Positions 16,897-25,705 of a DNA stretch of 34,556 bases are shown here, in pieces. The stretch comes from Deltaproteobacteria bacterium. GTDB taxonomy: Bacteria > Myxococcota_A > UBA796 > JAFGLY01. The position numbers and the translations under genes were made by a program. Numbering within the stretch: position 1 is the first letter of the stretch; the number at the start of each line of letters is the position of its first letter. The stretch spans positions 1 to 34,556 of the forward strand of contig JAFGLY010000212.1 in NCBI GenBank assembly GCA_016927815.1, read 5' to 3'. Below the pieces are notes generated by a model. The model saw only the letters and a program-made list of their open reading frames with translations. It was not told where the DNA came from and searched no databases.

Positions 16897-19800
16897 ATGA
16901 CGCCCGACCCGACAGCTCCCCGGCGCGCCCTGGTGATCGGGGGTGGGATCGCTGGGATCCAGGCTGCCCTCGATCTCGCGGGGGCACGCGTCCGGGTCAC
17001 GCTGGTGGAGACGTCTCCGTCCCTCGGAGGACGGATGGCCCAGCTGGACAAGACCTTCCCCACCATGGACTGCGCGATATGAATCCTCGGCCCTAAGGCC
17101 ATGGATGCCGGTCGGCATCCCCTCATCGATGTGGTCACGAACGCCCAGGTCGTGGCCTGCAGCGGCGAACCGGGGGCGTTCCGGGTCCGGGTGCGAAAGC
17201 GGCCGCGCTACGTCAGGGAGGATCGATGCGTGGCGTGTGGGCTGTGCGTGGAGGCCTGCCCTCAGGTGGGCGGCAACGAGTTCGACATGGGGATCAAGGC
17301 CCGAAAGGCCATCTACCGGCCGTTCCCCCAATCCGTCCCCGCGACGTACGTGGTGGATCCGGACGCCTGTTTGAACTTCCTCAACTTCCTGACCCCCAAG
17401 CAACGCGATCGGCTCGAGCGGATCCGCGCCATCAAGGCCCGAAAGGACCCGGCGTACCGCACCGACTTCCTGGTGTGCGGGCACTGCGTGTCGGCCTGCG
17501 AGGTCCAGGCCATCGACTTCGACATGCAGCCGGAGGAGACGGACCTCGAGGTGGGGGCCATCCTCGTCGCCACCGGCTTCCAGGAGTTCGACGCCCGTTC
17601 GCTGCGCACCTATGGCTACGGCCGGCTGCCCAACGTGGTGACGAGCCTGGAACTGGAGCGCATGCTCAACGCCTCCGGGGTCACCCAGGGGCACGTGGTC
17701 CGGCCCTCCGACCTCCGTACGCCTCGGCGGATCCTGTTCGTGCAGTGCGTGGGGGCCCGGGGCGAGGGAGGCCGCCCCTACTGCAGCCGCTTCTGCTGCA
17801 TGAACGCGGTGAAGGACTCGCTCCTCATCCGGCAGCACGACCCGGCGGTGGAGGAGGTCACCATCCTCTACACGGACATGCGGGCCTTCGGAAAGGGCTT
17901 CGACGACTTCGTCGAACGCGCCCGCAGCGAAGAGAGCGCGATCTTCCTGCGCGGTCGCCCCGCGACCATCCGCCACGACCCCACGGACGACACCCTCGAG
18001 GTCTTCGTGGAGGACACGCTCGCCCACGAGCCGCGGCGGATCCGCGTGGACCTGGTGGTCCTCTCGGTGGCCGCCGCCCCCAACGAGGGGGCGGTGGAGC
18101 TGGCCCGCATGCTCGGCATCGAGACCGATGCCTACGGGTTCATCGCCCGGCGCGATCCAGCGGTGTCGGCGGTGGAGACCTGCCGGGAGGGCATCTTCGT
18201 GGCCGGCAGCGCGGTGGGACCGCAGGTCATCCCGGACTCCGTGGCCCAGGCCTCGGCGGCCGCCGCACGAGCCGCGCGCTTCCTGTCCGCGGAGCGGGTC
18301 ACCCTCGACCCCGAACCCCCGCCACCGCTCGATCTCTCCGGGCCGCCCCGCATCGGCGTGCTGGTGTGCCACTGTGGCATCAACATCGCCGGCCTCCTCG
18401 ACGTCTCGAACCTGGTCGACCACGCCGCGGCCCAGCCCGGAGTGGTGGCCGCGGTGGACGATGCGTTCGCCTGCTCCTCGACCGGGCAGGAAACGCTCGC
18501 CCGGCTGGTGGCCGAGCATCGGCTCAACCGCGTGGTGGTGGCCGCGTGCACGCCTCGCACCCACGAACCCATCTTCCGCGAGACGCTGGCCCGCCTGGGA
18601 TTCAACCCCTACCTCCTGGAGATGGTCAACATCCGCGACCAGTGCTCCTGGGTCCACGCCCACCACCCGACCGAGGCGCAGGAGAAGGCCCGCGCGCTCC
18701 TCCGCATGGGCATCGCACGAGCCGGTCACCTCGAGCCCCTCGAGGAAGGGCGGGCCCCGGTCACCCGGAGCGCCCTGGTCATCGGGGGGGGCATCGCGGG
18801 CATCCAGGCGGCCACCGACCTCGCCGAGCAGGGCTTTCCGGTCACGCTCGTGGAGCGTTCCTCCGAGTTGGGGGGCCGGCTCGCCGCGCCCCGCCTGTGG
18901 CACCTGTACCCCACCGACCGCCCGGCCGTTGAGGTCCTCGCCCGCAAGGTCGAGCGCCTCCGTGCCAGCGGCGCCCGGATACTCACGGACACCGAGGTCA
19001 CCGGCATCGTCGGCTGCGTCGGATCCTTCCAGGCCACCCTCCAGGGCGCCGTGACCGAGATCCTGCCCGTGGGCGCGATCATCCTGGCCTTCGGTGCGGA
19101 CCTGGCGGATCCGGCCGGCGCGTACGGCCATGGACGGCTGTCCAACGTGATCACCAGCGAGGATCTCGAGCGGGCGTTCTTCGAGGGGGGACCTCGCGTG
19201 GAGGGGAAGCCGCTTCGCAGCGCGGCCTTCGTGCTCTGCGTGGGATCGCGCGATCCCGAGGGGTTCAGCGGCTGCTCTCGATACTGCTGCCCCACCGCCG
19301 TCAAGCAGGCCCTCGCCCTGGCGCGCCAGGGCGTGGACTGCACGGTGTTCTACCGGGACATGCGTACCGTGTCGTCCGGAGCGGAGGAGATGTACCGGGA
19401 GGCCCGCGGCGCGGGCGTGCTCTTCGTGCGGGTCCCCTCCGGCTCGCACGCCCAGGTGCTGGGCGAGACGCGCGCCGAGCGGGTCCGTTGCCGGGACGAG
19501 CTCCTCGACCGGGTCATCGAGGTGCCCGCCGACCTGGTGGTCTTGAGCGTGGGGATGCGCGCCCGCCAGCCCGAGACCGCTCGTTTCCACGACATCCTGA
19601 AGATCACCGTGGGGCTGGACGGGTTCTTCCTGGAGCGCCACCCCGAGCTGGCCCCGGTGGAGACCGCGGTGGAAGGCGTGTTCCTCGCGGGCACCGTACA
19701 GGGTCCCAAGGACATCGTGGACAGCGTGGCCCAGGCCTCGGCCGCCGCGGCCAAGGCCTCGGTGCTGCTCGCCCACGACCAGGTCCGGCTCGACCCGGCC

Positions 19801-20046
19801 GTGTCCGTGGTGGATCCCGATCGGTGTCGCGGGTGCGGCCAGTGCGTCGAGATCTGCCAGTTCCATGCGCCGGCCTTGAAGGAGATCGAGCCGGGGACCT
19901 GGGTGGCCGAGGTGAATCCCTCTCTGTGCAAGGGCTGCGGCACCTGTGCCTCCTGGTGCCCCTCCGGGGCCATCACGGCCCGCCACTTCACGAACCGGCA
20001 GGTGGAGGCCATGGTGGACGCCCTCTTCGCGGAGGCCTCTCCATGA
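16897..20046 (+). CDS. hdrA: Tandem HdrA (HdrA-HdrA fusion) selenoprotein, TGA 17080-17082 read as Sec62
   Basis: A 1049-residue FAD/iron-sulfur protein if TGA 17080-17082 is selenocysteine. Half 1: FAD motif VIGGGIAG (13-20), then PTMDCAI-Sec-ILGPKA, the HdrA site that is usually Cys, then an inserted ferredoxin domain (Cys111/114/117/121) and CGHCVSAC. A region like the HdrA N-terminal domain (from about 485) leads to half 2, with a second FAD motif [10 protein letters not shown] near 629. Half 2 has no Cys or Sec at the equivalent site and no inserted ferredoxin. The tail has two more [4Fe-4S] motifs (Cys977/980/983/987 and Cys1011/1014/1017/1021). HdrA is the bifurcating flavin subunit of soluble Hdr complexes. 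The frame is identical on both sides of the TGA, and a SECIS-like hairpin follows. A standard caller would split it into 61- and 981-residue pieces. It overlaps mvhD by ATGA. Confidence 0.9.
17083..17120 (+). promoter_or_regulatory. SECIS-like element directing Sec insertion in tandem HdrA
   Basis: Directly after the in-frame TGA, GGATGCC (17103-17109) pairs perfectly with GGCATCC (17114-17120) around a GGTC loop (17110-17113). The loop begins 28 bases after the TGA, within the range known for bacterial SECIS elements, and GGTC matches the apical GGUC of the E. coli fdhF element that SelB recognises. The second HdrA has the same structure at the same distance. Confidence 0.85.
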
Positions 20047-20471
20047 GCGCACCCGAAGGCTGGAACCCGCGCATCGTGGTCTTCGCGTGCAACTGGTGCT
20101 CCTACGCGGGCGCCGACACGGCTGGGGTCTCGCGCATCCAGCACCAGCCCCACTTCCGCATGATCCGCGTGATGTGCTCCGGCCGCATCCAGCCGGGGTT
20201 CGTGCTCCGGGCCTTCGAGAAGGGTGCGGACGGCGTACTGGTTTCCGGCTGTCACATCGGCGACTGTCACTACCTGTTCGGCAACGAGCGGGCAGTGGAG
20301 CAGTTCGAGAAGACCCGCGCCGTCACCCGGATCCTGGGTTTGGAGGACGAGCGGCTGCGCCTGGAGTGGATCTCGGCCGCCGAGGGCGCCCGGTTCGCAC
20401 AGGTGATCGACCAGTTCACCGAGCGCGTGCGTGCCCTCGGCCCAAGCCCCCTGGCCAGGGAGGCCCGATGA
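20043..20471 (+). CDS. mvhD: MvhD-like iron-sulfur electron-transfer subunit
   Basis: A 142-residue protein of the MvhD/VhuD/FlpD family, which carries electrons from a hydrogenase or dehydrogenase to HdrA through a [2Fe-2S] cluster. Conserved cysteines are visible: [14 protein letters not shown] (Cys16, Cys19), VMCSGR (Cys45) and SGCHIGDCHY (Cys70, Cys75). All are Cys; selenocysteine, known in some relatives, is absent here. It overlaps the tandem HdrA by ATGA and the next gene by ATGA. No MvhA/MvhG hydrogenase subunit is present in the window, so its electron donor is encoded elsewhere or is the Kor complex (inference). Confidence 0.9.
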   Translation: MSAPEGWNPRIVVFACNWCSYAGADTAGVSRIQHQPHFRMIRVMCSGRIQPGFVLRAFEKGADGVLVSGCHIGDCHYLFGNERAVEQFEKTRAVTRILGLEDERLRLEWISAAEGARFAQVIDQFTERVRALGPSPLAREAR

Positions 20472-21619
20472 CCCGCGCCCACGGCGAGCGCCTCTCCGAC
20501 ATCGCGGCGCGGACCCGCGCCTGGGCCTGCTACGACTGCGGCAAGTGCTCCGCCACCTGCCCGGTCACCCGGATCGGAGGGGCGCTGTCCCCTCGCCGCA
20601 CCGTGCTCTCCACCAACCTCCTGCACGCGGACGTGGCCGTCTACGGAGCGGAGATCGCCTCCTGCCTCACCTGCGGCGCCTGCGATCGTCGATGCCCGGT
20701 CCAGGTGGACTTTACCGGTCTGGTCCGCGCGCTGCGCGAGGTCTCCCACGAGGAGGACGCCCAGCCCGAGTGCCCCCACGGCGGCGCCCTCCAGTCCCTC
20801 ATGCGGATGATGGCACGCGGAACCCTGCAACAGCAGCGGCTCGACTGGCTTGGGCCCGACCTCCACACGGATCCGGCCCACGGGGCCGTGTTCCTCTGGA
20901 CCGGCTGCACCGTCTACTACGACGCCTTCTTCCCCGAGTACGGGATGCGAACGCTGGACGTCACCCGTGCGGCCGTCCGCCTGCTCAACGCGCTCGGACA
21001 GGTTCCCGTGGTCTCCCCGGACGAGGTCTGCTGCGGCCACGACCTCCTCTGGAACGGCGACCGGGCATCGTTCGAGGCGCTCGCCCGGCGTAACGCCGCC
21101 CTCATCCAGGAAAGCGGCGCAGAGGTGGTCGTCGCGCCGTGCGCCGAGTGCGCCCGGACGCTCCGCCTCGACTACGGTCCGTTCCTCGGGTCCAGCCCCC
21201 GGATCCAGCACCTCTCCGAGTACCTCGCGGAGCGGCTCTCCGATCTCCCCCTGGTCCGGGAGACGACCCGGCGGGTCACGTTCCAGGATCCGTGCCGCCT
21301 GGGACGTCACCTGGGCGTGGTGGACGCACCGCGCAGCCTGCTGGCCGCGGTGCCTGGCCTCGAACTCGTGGAGATGGCGCACGCCGGGCTGAACGCCACC
21401 TGCTGCGCGGGTGGCACCTGGTCCGCCTGCGACCGCTACGCCAAGAAGCTCCAGGTCGAACGCCTGAAGGAAGCCAAGGCGACCGGGGCGGAGATCCTGG
21501 TGACCGCCTGCCCCAAGTGCCAGATCCACTTCCGGTGTGCCCAGAAGGACCCCAACCTGGGCCAGGACATCGCCATCGAGATGCAAGATGTCGCGCAGGT
21601 GCTGGCCGACGCCCTCTGA
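20468..21619 (+). CDS. HdrC/HdrB-like fusion (HdrD/GlpC type) iron-sulfur protein
   Basis: A 383-residue soluble protein. The N-terminus is HdrC-like, with two [4Fe-4S] motifs: CYDCGKCSATCP (about residues 18-29) and CLTCGACDRRCP (about 73-84). The C-terminal half has two CCG-type cysteine-rich domains: Cys-X40-CysCys-X35-CysXXCys, then Cys-X35-CysCys-X34-CysXXCys. That spacing is close to HdrB/HdrD, where such motifs bind noncubane [4Fe-4S] clusters that reduce disulfides, but the first gap is slightly long. The natural substrate is unknown. It sits between mvhD and the second HdrA, so it should be an HdrBC equivalent of the first HdrA module. Confidence 0.87.
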   Translation: MTRAHGERLSDIAARTRAWACYDCGKCSATCPVTRIGGALSPRRTVLSTNLLHADVAVYGAEIASCLTCGACDRRCPVQVDFTGLVRALREVSHEEDAQPECPHGGALQSLMRMMARGTLQQQRLDWLGPDLHTDPAHGAVFLWTGCTVYYDAFFPEYGMRTLDVTRAAVRLLNALGQVPVVSPDEVCCGHDLLWNGDRASFEALARRNAALIQESGAEVVVAPCAECARTLRLDYGPFLGSSPRIQHLSEYLAERLSDLPLVRETTRRVTFQDPCRLGRHLGVVDAPRSLLAAVPGLELVEMAHAGLNATCCAGGTWSACDRYAKKLQVERLKEAKATGAEILVTACPKCQIHFRCAQKDPNLGQDIAIEMQDVAQVLADAL

Positions 21620-21634
21620 CCCCTTGGAGGAACC

Positions 21635-24091
21635 ATGAACGAGCCCTCCCGGAACCGCCCGAACGACGAGGAGCTGCGCATCGGCGTCTTCGTCTGCGAT
21701 TGCGGCCTCAACATCGCCGGCGCGGTGGACTGCGAGGCCGTGGCGACGTTCGCGGCCACGCTGCCGGACGTGACCTGCGTGGTCCGCAACAAGTACACCT
21801 GCGCGGACCCGGGCCAGAACGAGATCAAGAACGCCATCCGGCAGCATCACCTCAACCGCGTGGTGGTGGCCTCCTGCACCCCGCGCCAGCACGAGCCCAC
21901 GTTCCGGCAGTGCGTGCTGGATGCGGGGCTGAATCCCTACCTCCTGGAGATGGCCAACCTGAGGGAACACTGCGCCTGGGTCCACCCCCACGACCGGGAG
22001 GCAGCCACGGCCAAGGCCAAGGACCTCGTGGCCGGCGCGGTGGCCAAGGCCCGCTTCCTCCAGCCCCAGGAAGAGATGGTGGTCCCGGTCACCCGCCGGG
22101 CGCTCGTCATCGGCGGCGGGGTGGCCGGGATCGAGGCGGCGCTCGAGCTGGCCGACCAGGGCCACAAGGTCACGCTGGTCGAGAAGCAGCCCTCCATCGG
22201 TGGGATCATGGCCCAGCTCGACAAGACCTACCCCACAATGGACTGCAGCATATGAATCCTCGGGCCCAAGGCCATTGATGCCGGTCGGCATCCCAACATC
22301 GAGCTCCTGACCTTCTCCGAGGTCGACGACGTCTCCGGCTTCGTGGGCAACTTCACGGTGCGGATCCGGAAGAAGGCCCGGTACGTGGACCCCACGGCGT
22401 GCAACGCCTGCGGAGAGTGTGCCAAGGTCTGCCCCCAGGTCCGACCCGACGAGTACCAGATGGGGCTCTCGGCCCGCAAGGCCATCTACATCCCCTTCCC
22501 CCAGGCCGTTCCCTGCTCCTACATCCTCGACATGGAGAGCTGCCTGGGCAACGTTCCCATCGCCTGTGGCAAGTGCGCCGAGGCCTGTGAGCAGAATGCC
22601 ATCAACTACGACGACCGCGACGAAATCGTCACCCGGGAGGTGGGTGCCGTCATCGTGGCGGTCGGGGCCGAGGTCTACGACCCCACCCAGGACGACGAGT
22701 ACGGGTACACGCGCTTCCGGAACGTGATCACCTCGATGGAGTTCGAGCGCCTGATCTGCGCGGGGGGACCCACCTGCGGGGAGTTCGTCCGTCCCAGCGA
22801 CCTCCAGCGGCCGAAGCGCATCGGGTTCATCCAGTGCGTGGGCTCCCGAAACCCGCGGCTGAACCGTCCCTGGTGCTCGAACATCTGCTGCATGAACACG
22901 GTCAAGGACACGCTGCTCCTCGCCGACCACTACCCCGACACCGAAAACGTGGTGTTCTACCAGGACATCCGTTCGTTCGGCAAGGGATTCGAGGACATGT
23001 TCCAGCGGTCCAAGGAGGCGGGCACCCGGTACATCCGGGGCCTGCCGGGCGAGATCGTGGAGGACCCCGCCACCGGCAACCTTCGCGTCACCGTGGAGAA
23101 CACCACGGCAGGTCGCATCGAGCGCTTCGAACTCGACATGGTGGTGCTGTCGGTGGGCGTCGAGCCTCCGAAGGACCTCGCGCGGATCTCCGGTCTCCTC
23201 ACGTTGTCCAAGACCTCCGATGGCTTCTTCATGGAGTCCCACCCCAAGCTCAAGCCGGTGGACGCGCCCACCCGGGGCGTCTTCTTCGCCGGCTTCTGCG
23301 AGTCGCCCAAGGACATCAAGGACTCGGTCTGCCAGGCGGGGGCCGCCGCATCCCGGGCCGGAGCCCTGCTCAACGCCGGCCGGATCCGGATCGAGGCCAT
23401 CACCTCCCACATCGATCCGGCCGCCTGCACGAAGTGCGGGCTGTGTGCGCAGGTCTGTCCCTACGGCGCGATCCGCTGGAAGAAGGGCGAGGTGGCCACG
23501 GTGGTGGAGGCAGCCTGCGCGGGGTGCGGTGCCTGCGGCGCGACGTGCCGCAGCGGCGCCATCACCATGCGTCACTACACCGACGACCAGTTGAACGCGC
23601 AGGTCCGGGCCATCCTGGGGGACCGCCCCCAGGACAAGGTGTGCGTGTTCGCCTGCAACTGGTGCTCCTACGCGGGCGGGGACATGGCCGGCATCTCCCG
23701 CATGGCGTACCCGGCCTCCAACCGCGTGGTCCGTACCCTGTGCTCGGCCCGCGTCTCCGAGGAGATGGTCCTCGAGGCCTTCCGGTGCGGCGCACCCGTG
23801 GTGCTCGTCTCGGGCTGCCACTACGCGGACTGCCACTACATCACCGCCAACCGCCAGACCGTGAAGCGGGTGGATCGGCTGTGGGACCGCCTCGAACGCC
23901 TCGGGATCCGGCCGGAACGCCTGCAGCTCGAGTGGATCAGCGCGGCGGAGGGGCCGAAGTTCGCCGCGGTCATGCGGCGGCTGGAGGACCTGAGACGTAC
24001 GGTCACCGCCGAGGAGATCGCCCACACGCGGGAGGCCCTCCGGCCGAAGCCCGCCGCCCGGATCGCCCGGGCTGCCGCACTCCAGGAGTGA
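21635..24091 (+). CDS. hdrA: HdrA-MvhD fusion selenoprotein, TGA 22253-22255 read as Sec207
   Basis: An 818-residue protein if TGA 22253-22255 is selenocysteine. Order: N-terminal HdrA domain ([14 protein letters not shown], residues about 10-150), FAD motif VIGGGVAG (about 155-165), the active region PTMDCSI-Sec207-ILGPKA, inserted ferredoxin Cys256/259/262/266, CGKCAEAC, C-terminal ferredoxins (Cys598/601/604/608 and 628/631/634/638), then a complete MvhD domain from about 668 ([24 protein letters not shown]). Normal HdrA is about 650 residues; the rest is MvhD. The same frame continues across the TGA. The gene starts at ATG 21635 with TTGGAGG upstream, 15 bases after the previous stop. A standard caller would split it into 206- and 582-residue pieces. 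Predicted cytoplasmic flavin-based bifurcation subunit. Confidence 0.92.
22256..22292 (+). promoter_or_regulatory. SECIS-like element directing Sec insertion in HdrA-MvhD
   Basis: After the TGA, GATGCC (22277-22282) pairs with GGCATC (22287-22292) around GGTC (22283-22286). The loop again starts 28 bases after the TGA. Over the 39 bases following the TGA, this copy differs from the one in the tandem HdrA at three positions only, and the stem-loop core is identical. Confidence 0.85.
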
Positions 24092-24094
24092 GCC

Positions 24095-24268
24095 ATGCCG
24101 ATCCTCTCCCAGCCCTTCCGGTGCATGGCCTGCGGCCACGAGTACGAGGAGCCGGTGGACGAGGAGCGGGAACGGGAGCGCCAGTGCCCCCGATGCCGCT
24201 CCAACAGCGTCCGGCGGCTCAAGCGGGTCGTCCCGACCCAGCCGAAACCCGAGGAACTCCCGACATGA
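24095..24268 (+). CDS. Small zinc-ribbon protein inside the Hdr operon
   Basis: A 57-residue protein. CMACGH (Cys10, Cys13) and CPRC (Cys31, Cys34) form a CxxC-X17-CxxC zinc ribbon or rubredoxin-like knuckle, joined by an acidic then Glu/Arg-rich linker; the tail is basic (RRLKR). It lies three bases after the HdrA-MvhD stop and its TGA overlaps the next ATG (ATGA), so it is clearly part of the operon. The function is unknown: a zinc-binding assembly factor, regulator or small complex subunit are all possible. An iron site is less likely because the rubredoxin Gly/Pro context is missing. Confidence 0.8.
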   Translation: MPILSQPFRCMACGHEYEEPVDEERERERQCPRCRSNSVRRLKRVVPTQPKPEELPT

Positions 24269-25677
24269 CCGAGGAGATGCCCGTCCTCGTGGTGGACTTC
24301 GCGTTCCGCCGCGAGCTCGCCGAGAAGGTGGAGGGCAACCTCGCCTCCTTCTGCTACCAGTGCGGGGCGTGCGTGGGCGACTGCCCGGCCGCGGCCTACG
24401 ACCCTGCCTTCAACCCGCGCCAGATCATGCTCAAGGTGCTGTACGGAGACGCCGAGTCCCTCCTGGGCCCCGCGTCGCCGCTCTGGCAGTGCACCAACTG
24501 CTACGCCTGCTACGAGCGCTGCCCCCAACAGGTGAAGCCCGTAGAGGTCATCATCGCGCTCAAGAACATGCTCCACGACCGGGGCCAGCACCCTCCGGTG
24601 GTGGACCGCGTGATCCGTACGTTCGAGGAGACGGGTCGCACCACACCGATCACGCCGGCAGTGGCGCGCAACCGGGAGACCCTGGGCCTCCCACCGCTCG
24701 AACCCGTGCCCGTGGCGGAGGTCCGTGCGCTCCTGGGGGACGAGGCCCCGGCCGAGGCGCCCCGATCCCCTCCGCTGGCCGCCCTTCCACCCGGCCAGGG
24801 CCATCGGTTCGCCTTCTTTCCCGGCTGTCTCATTCCCGCCCGCATGCCCGCCATGGAGGTCGCCATCCGGGAGGCGCTGGATCGGCTGGAGGTGGAGGTG
24901 GTGGACCTGCCCGGGGCCTCGTGCTGCCCGGATCCCATCTACTTCAAGTCCAGGGACAAGGCCGACTGGCTCGCGGTGGCAGCCCGCAACCTCTGCCTCG
25001 CCGAGGATCTCGGGCTCGACCTGTTCACCAACTGCTCGGGCTGTACCGCCACCCTGTCCGAGACCGTGCACCTCCTCGAGGATCCCGTCCTCCGGGAGCG
25101 GACCAACTCCAGGCTGGCCCGCATCGGTCGGACCTACAGGGGCACCAGCCGGGTCCGACACGTGGTCACCCTGCTGCGCGACGTGGTCGGGTACGAGGCG
25201 GTGAGGGCATCGGTCGTCCGCCCCCTGGAGGGGCTGAAGGTGGCCATCCACTACGGCTGCCACCTGCTCAAGCCGAGCGCGGTCATGAACGTGGACGACC
25301 CCGACGATCCCCATGTCCTGGAGGACCTCGTGCGCGCGATCGGGGCCGAGCCGGTGCGCCACCGCAACTGGTACCTGTGCTGCGGCAAGGCCTGCCAGGA
25401 CGAGGATCTCCCCGCGCGCATGATGCGCGACCTCTTCGCCGCGGTCCATGCGGAGGAGGCCGAACTGCTCTGCCTCATCTGCCCCACCTGCTTTGCCCAG
25501 TTCGACTACGGCCAGGCCCGCGTGGCGAAGCGTTTCGAGGAGGATTTCCACATACCTGTCGTATACTACCTCCAGCTCCTGGCCTTCGCCCAGGGTACGC
25601 CCTACGACCGGCTGGGGTTCGACCGCCAGAGGTTCAAGCCGGAGGCGCTCCGGAGGTTCGAGGCCGCCGGGCCGTGA
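24265..25677 (+). CDS. hdrB: HdrC-HdrB fusion, heterodisulfide-reductase-type catalytic subunit
   Basis: A 470-residue soluble protein joining HdrC to HdrB. HdrC part: CYQCGACVGDCP (about 30-41) and CTNCYACYERCP (about 76-87). HdrB part from about residue 180: first CCG domain FFPGC-X31-CysCys-X35-CysSGC, which matches the HdrB consensus CX31-39CCX35-36CXXC exactly; the second is YGC-X39-CysCys-X32-CysPTC. In methanogens these two motifs hold the noncubane [4Fe-4S] clusters that cleave the CoM-S-S-CoB disulfide. In bacteria the substrate is unknown. It is a better match to true HdrB than the fusion at 20468-21619, so the operon has two unlike HdrBC modules for two unlike HdrA modules. Confidence 0.92.
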   Translation: MTEEMPVLVVDFAFRRELAEKVEGNLASFCYQCGACVGDCPAAAYDPAFNPRQIMLKVLYGDAESLLGPASPLWQCTNCYACYERCPQQVKPVEVIIALKNMLHDRGQHPPVVDRVIRTFEETGRTTPITPAVARNRETLGLPPLEPVPVAEVRALLGDEAPAEAPRSPPLAALPPGQGHRFAFFPGCLIPARMPAMEVAIREALDRLEVEVVDLPGASCCPDPIYFKSRDKADWLAVAARNLCLAEDLGLDLFTNCSGCTATLSETVHLLEDPVLRERTNSRLARIGRTYRGTSRVRHVVTLLRDVVGYEAVRASVVRPLEGLKVAIHYGCHLLKPSAVMNVDDPDDPHVLEDLVRAIGAEPVRHRNWYLCCGKACQDEDLPARMMRDLFAAVHAEEAELLCLICPTCFAQFDYGQARVAKRFEEDFHIPVVYYLQLLAFAQGTPYDRLGFDRQRFKPEALRRFEAAGP

Positions 25678-25705
25678 TCGGGGCGCCCCGCCACCCGGAG
25701 GGCCC

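Noticed and set aside
17080-17082. Genome-wide recoding of TGA to Trp or Gly
   Set aside because: TGA ends many other genes here at the expected place, often in ATGA overlaps.
16249-20052. A 1267-residue minus-strand open frame across korC and the tandem HdrA
   Set aside because: It is the antisense shadow of conserved genes; its His/Asp/Gly/Arg-rich composition is an artefact of the codon usage on the other strand.
20043-20471. Selenocysteine in the free MvhD
   Set aside because: All expected sites are TGC or TGT cysteine codons and no in-frame TGA is present.
17080-22255. In-frame TGA codons as pseudogene mutations or assembly errors
   Set aside because: The same codon occurs at the same conserved site in two genes, each with the same downstream hairpin and intact frames on both sides.
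20270-24139. A 1289-residue minus-strand open frame across the second HdrA
   Set aside because: Same reason: it lies opposite HdrB-like and HdrA sequences with intact motifs.
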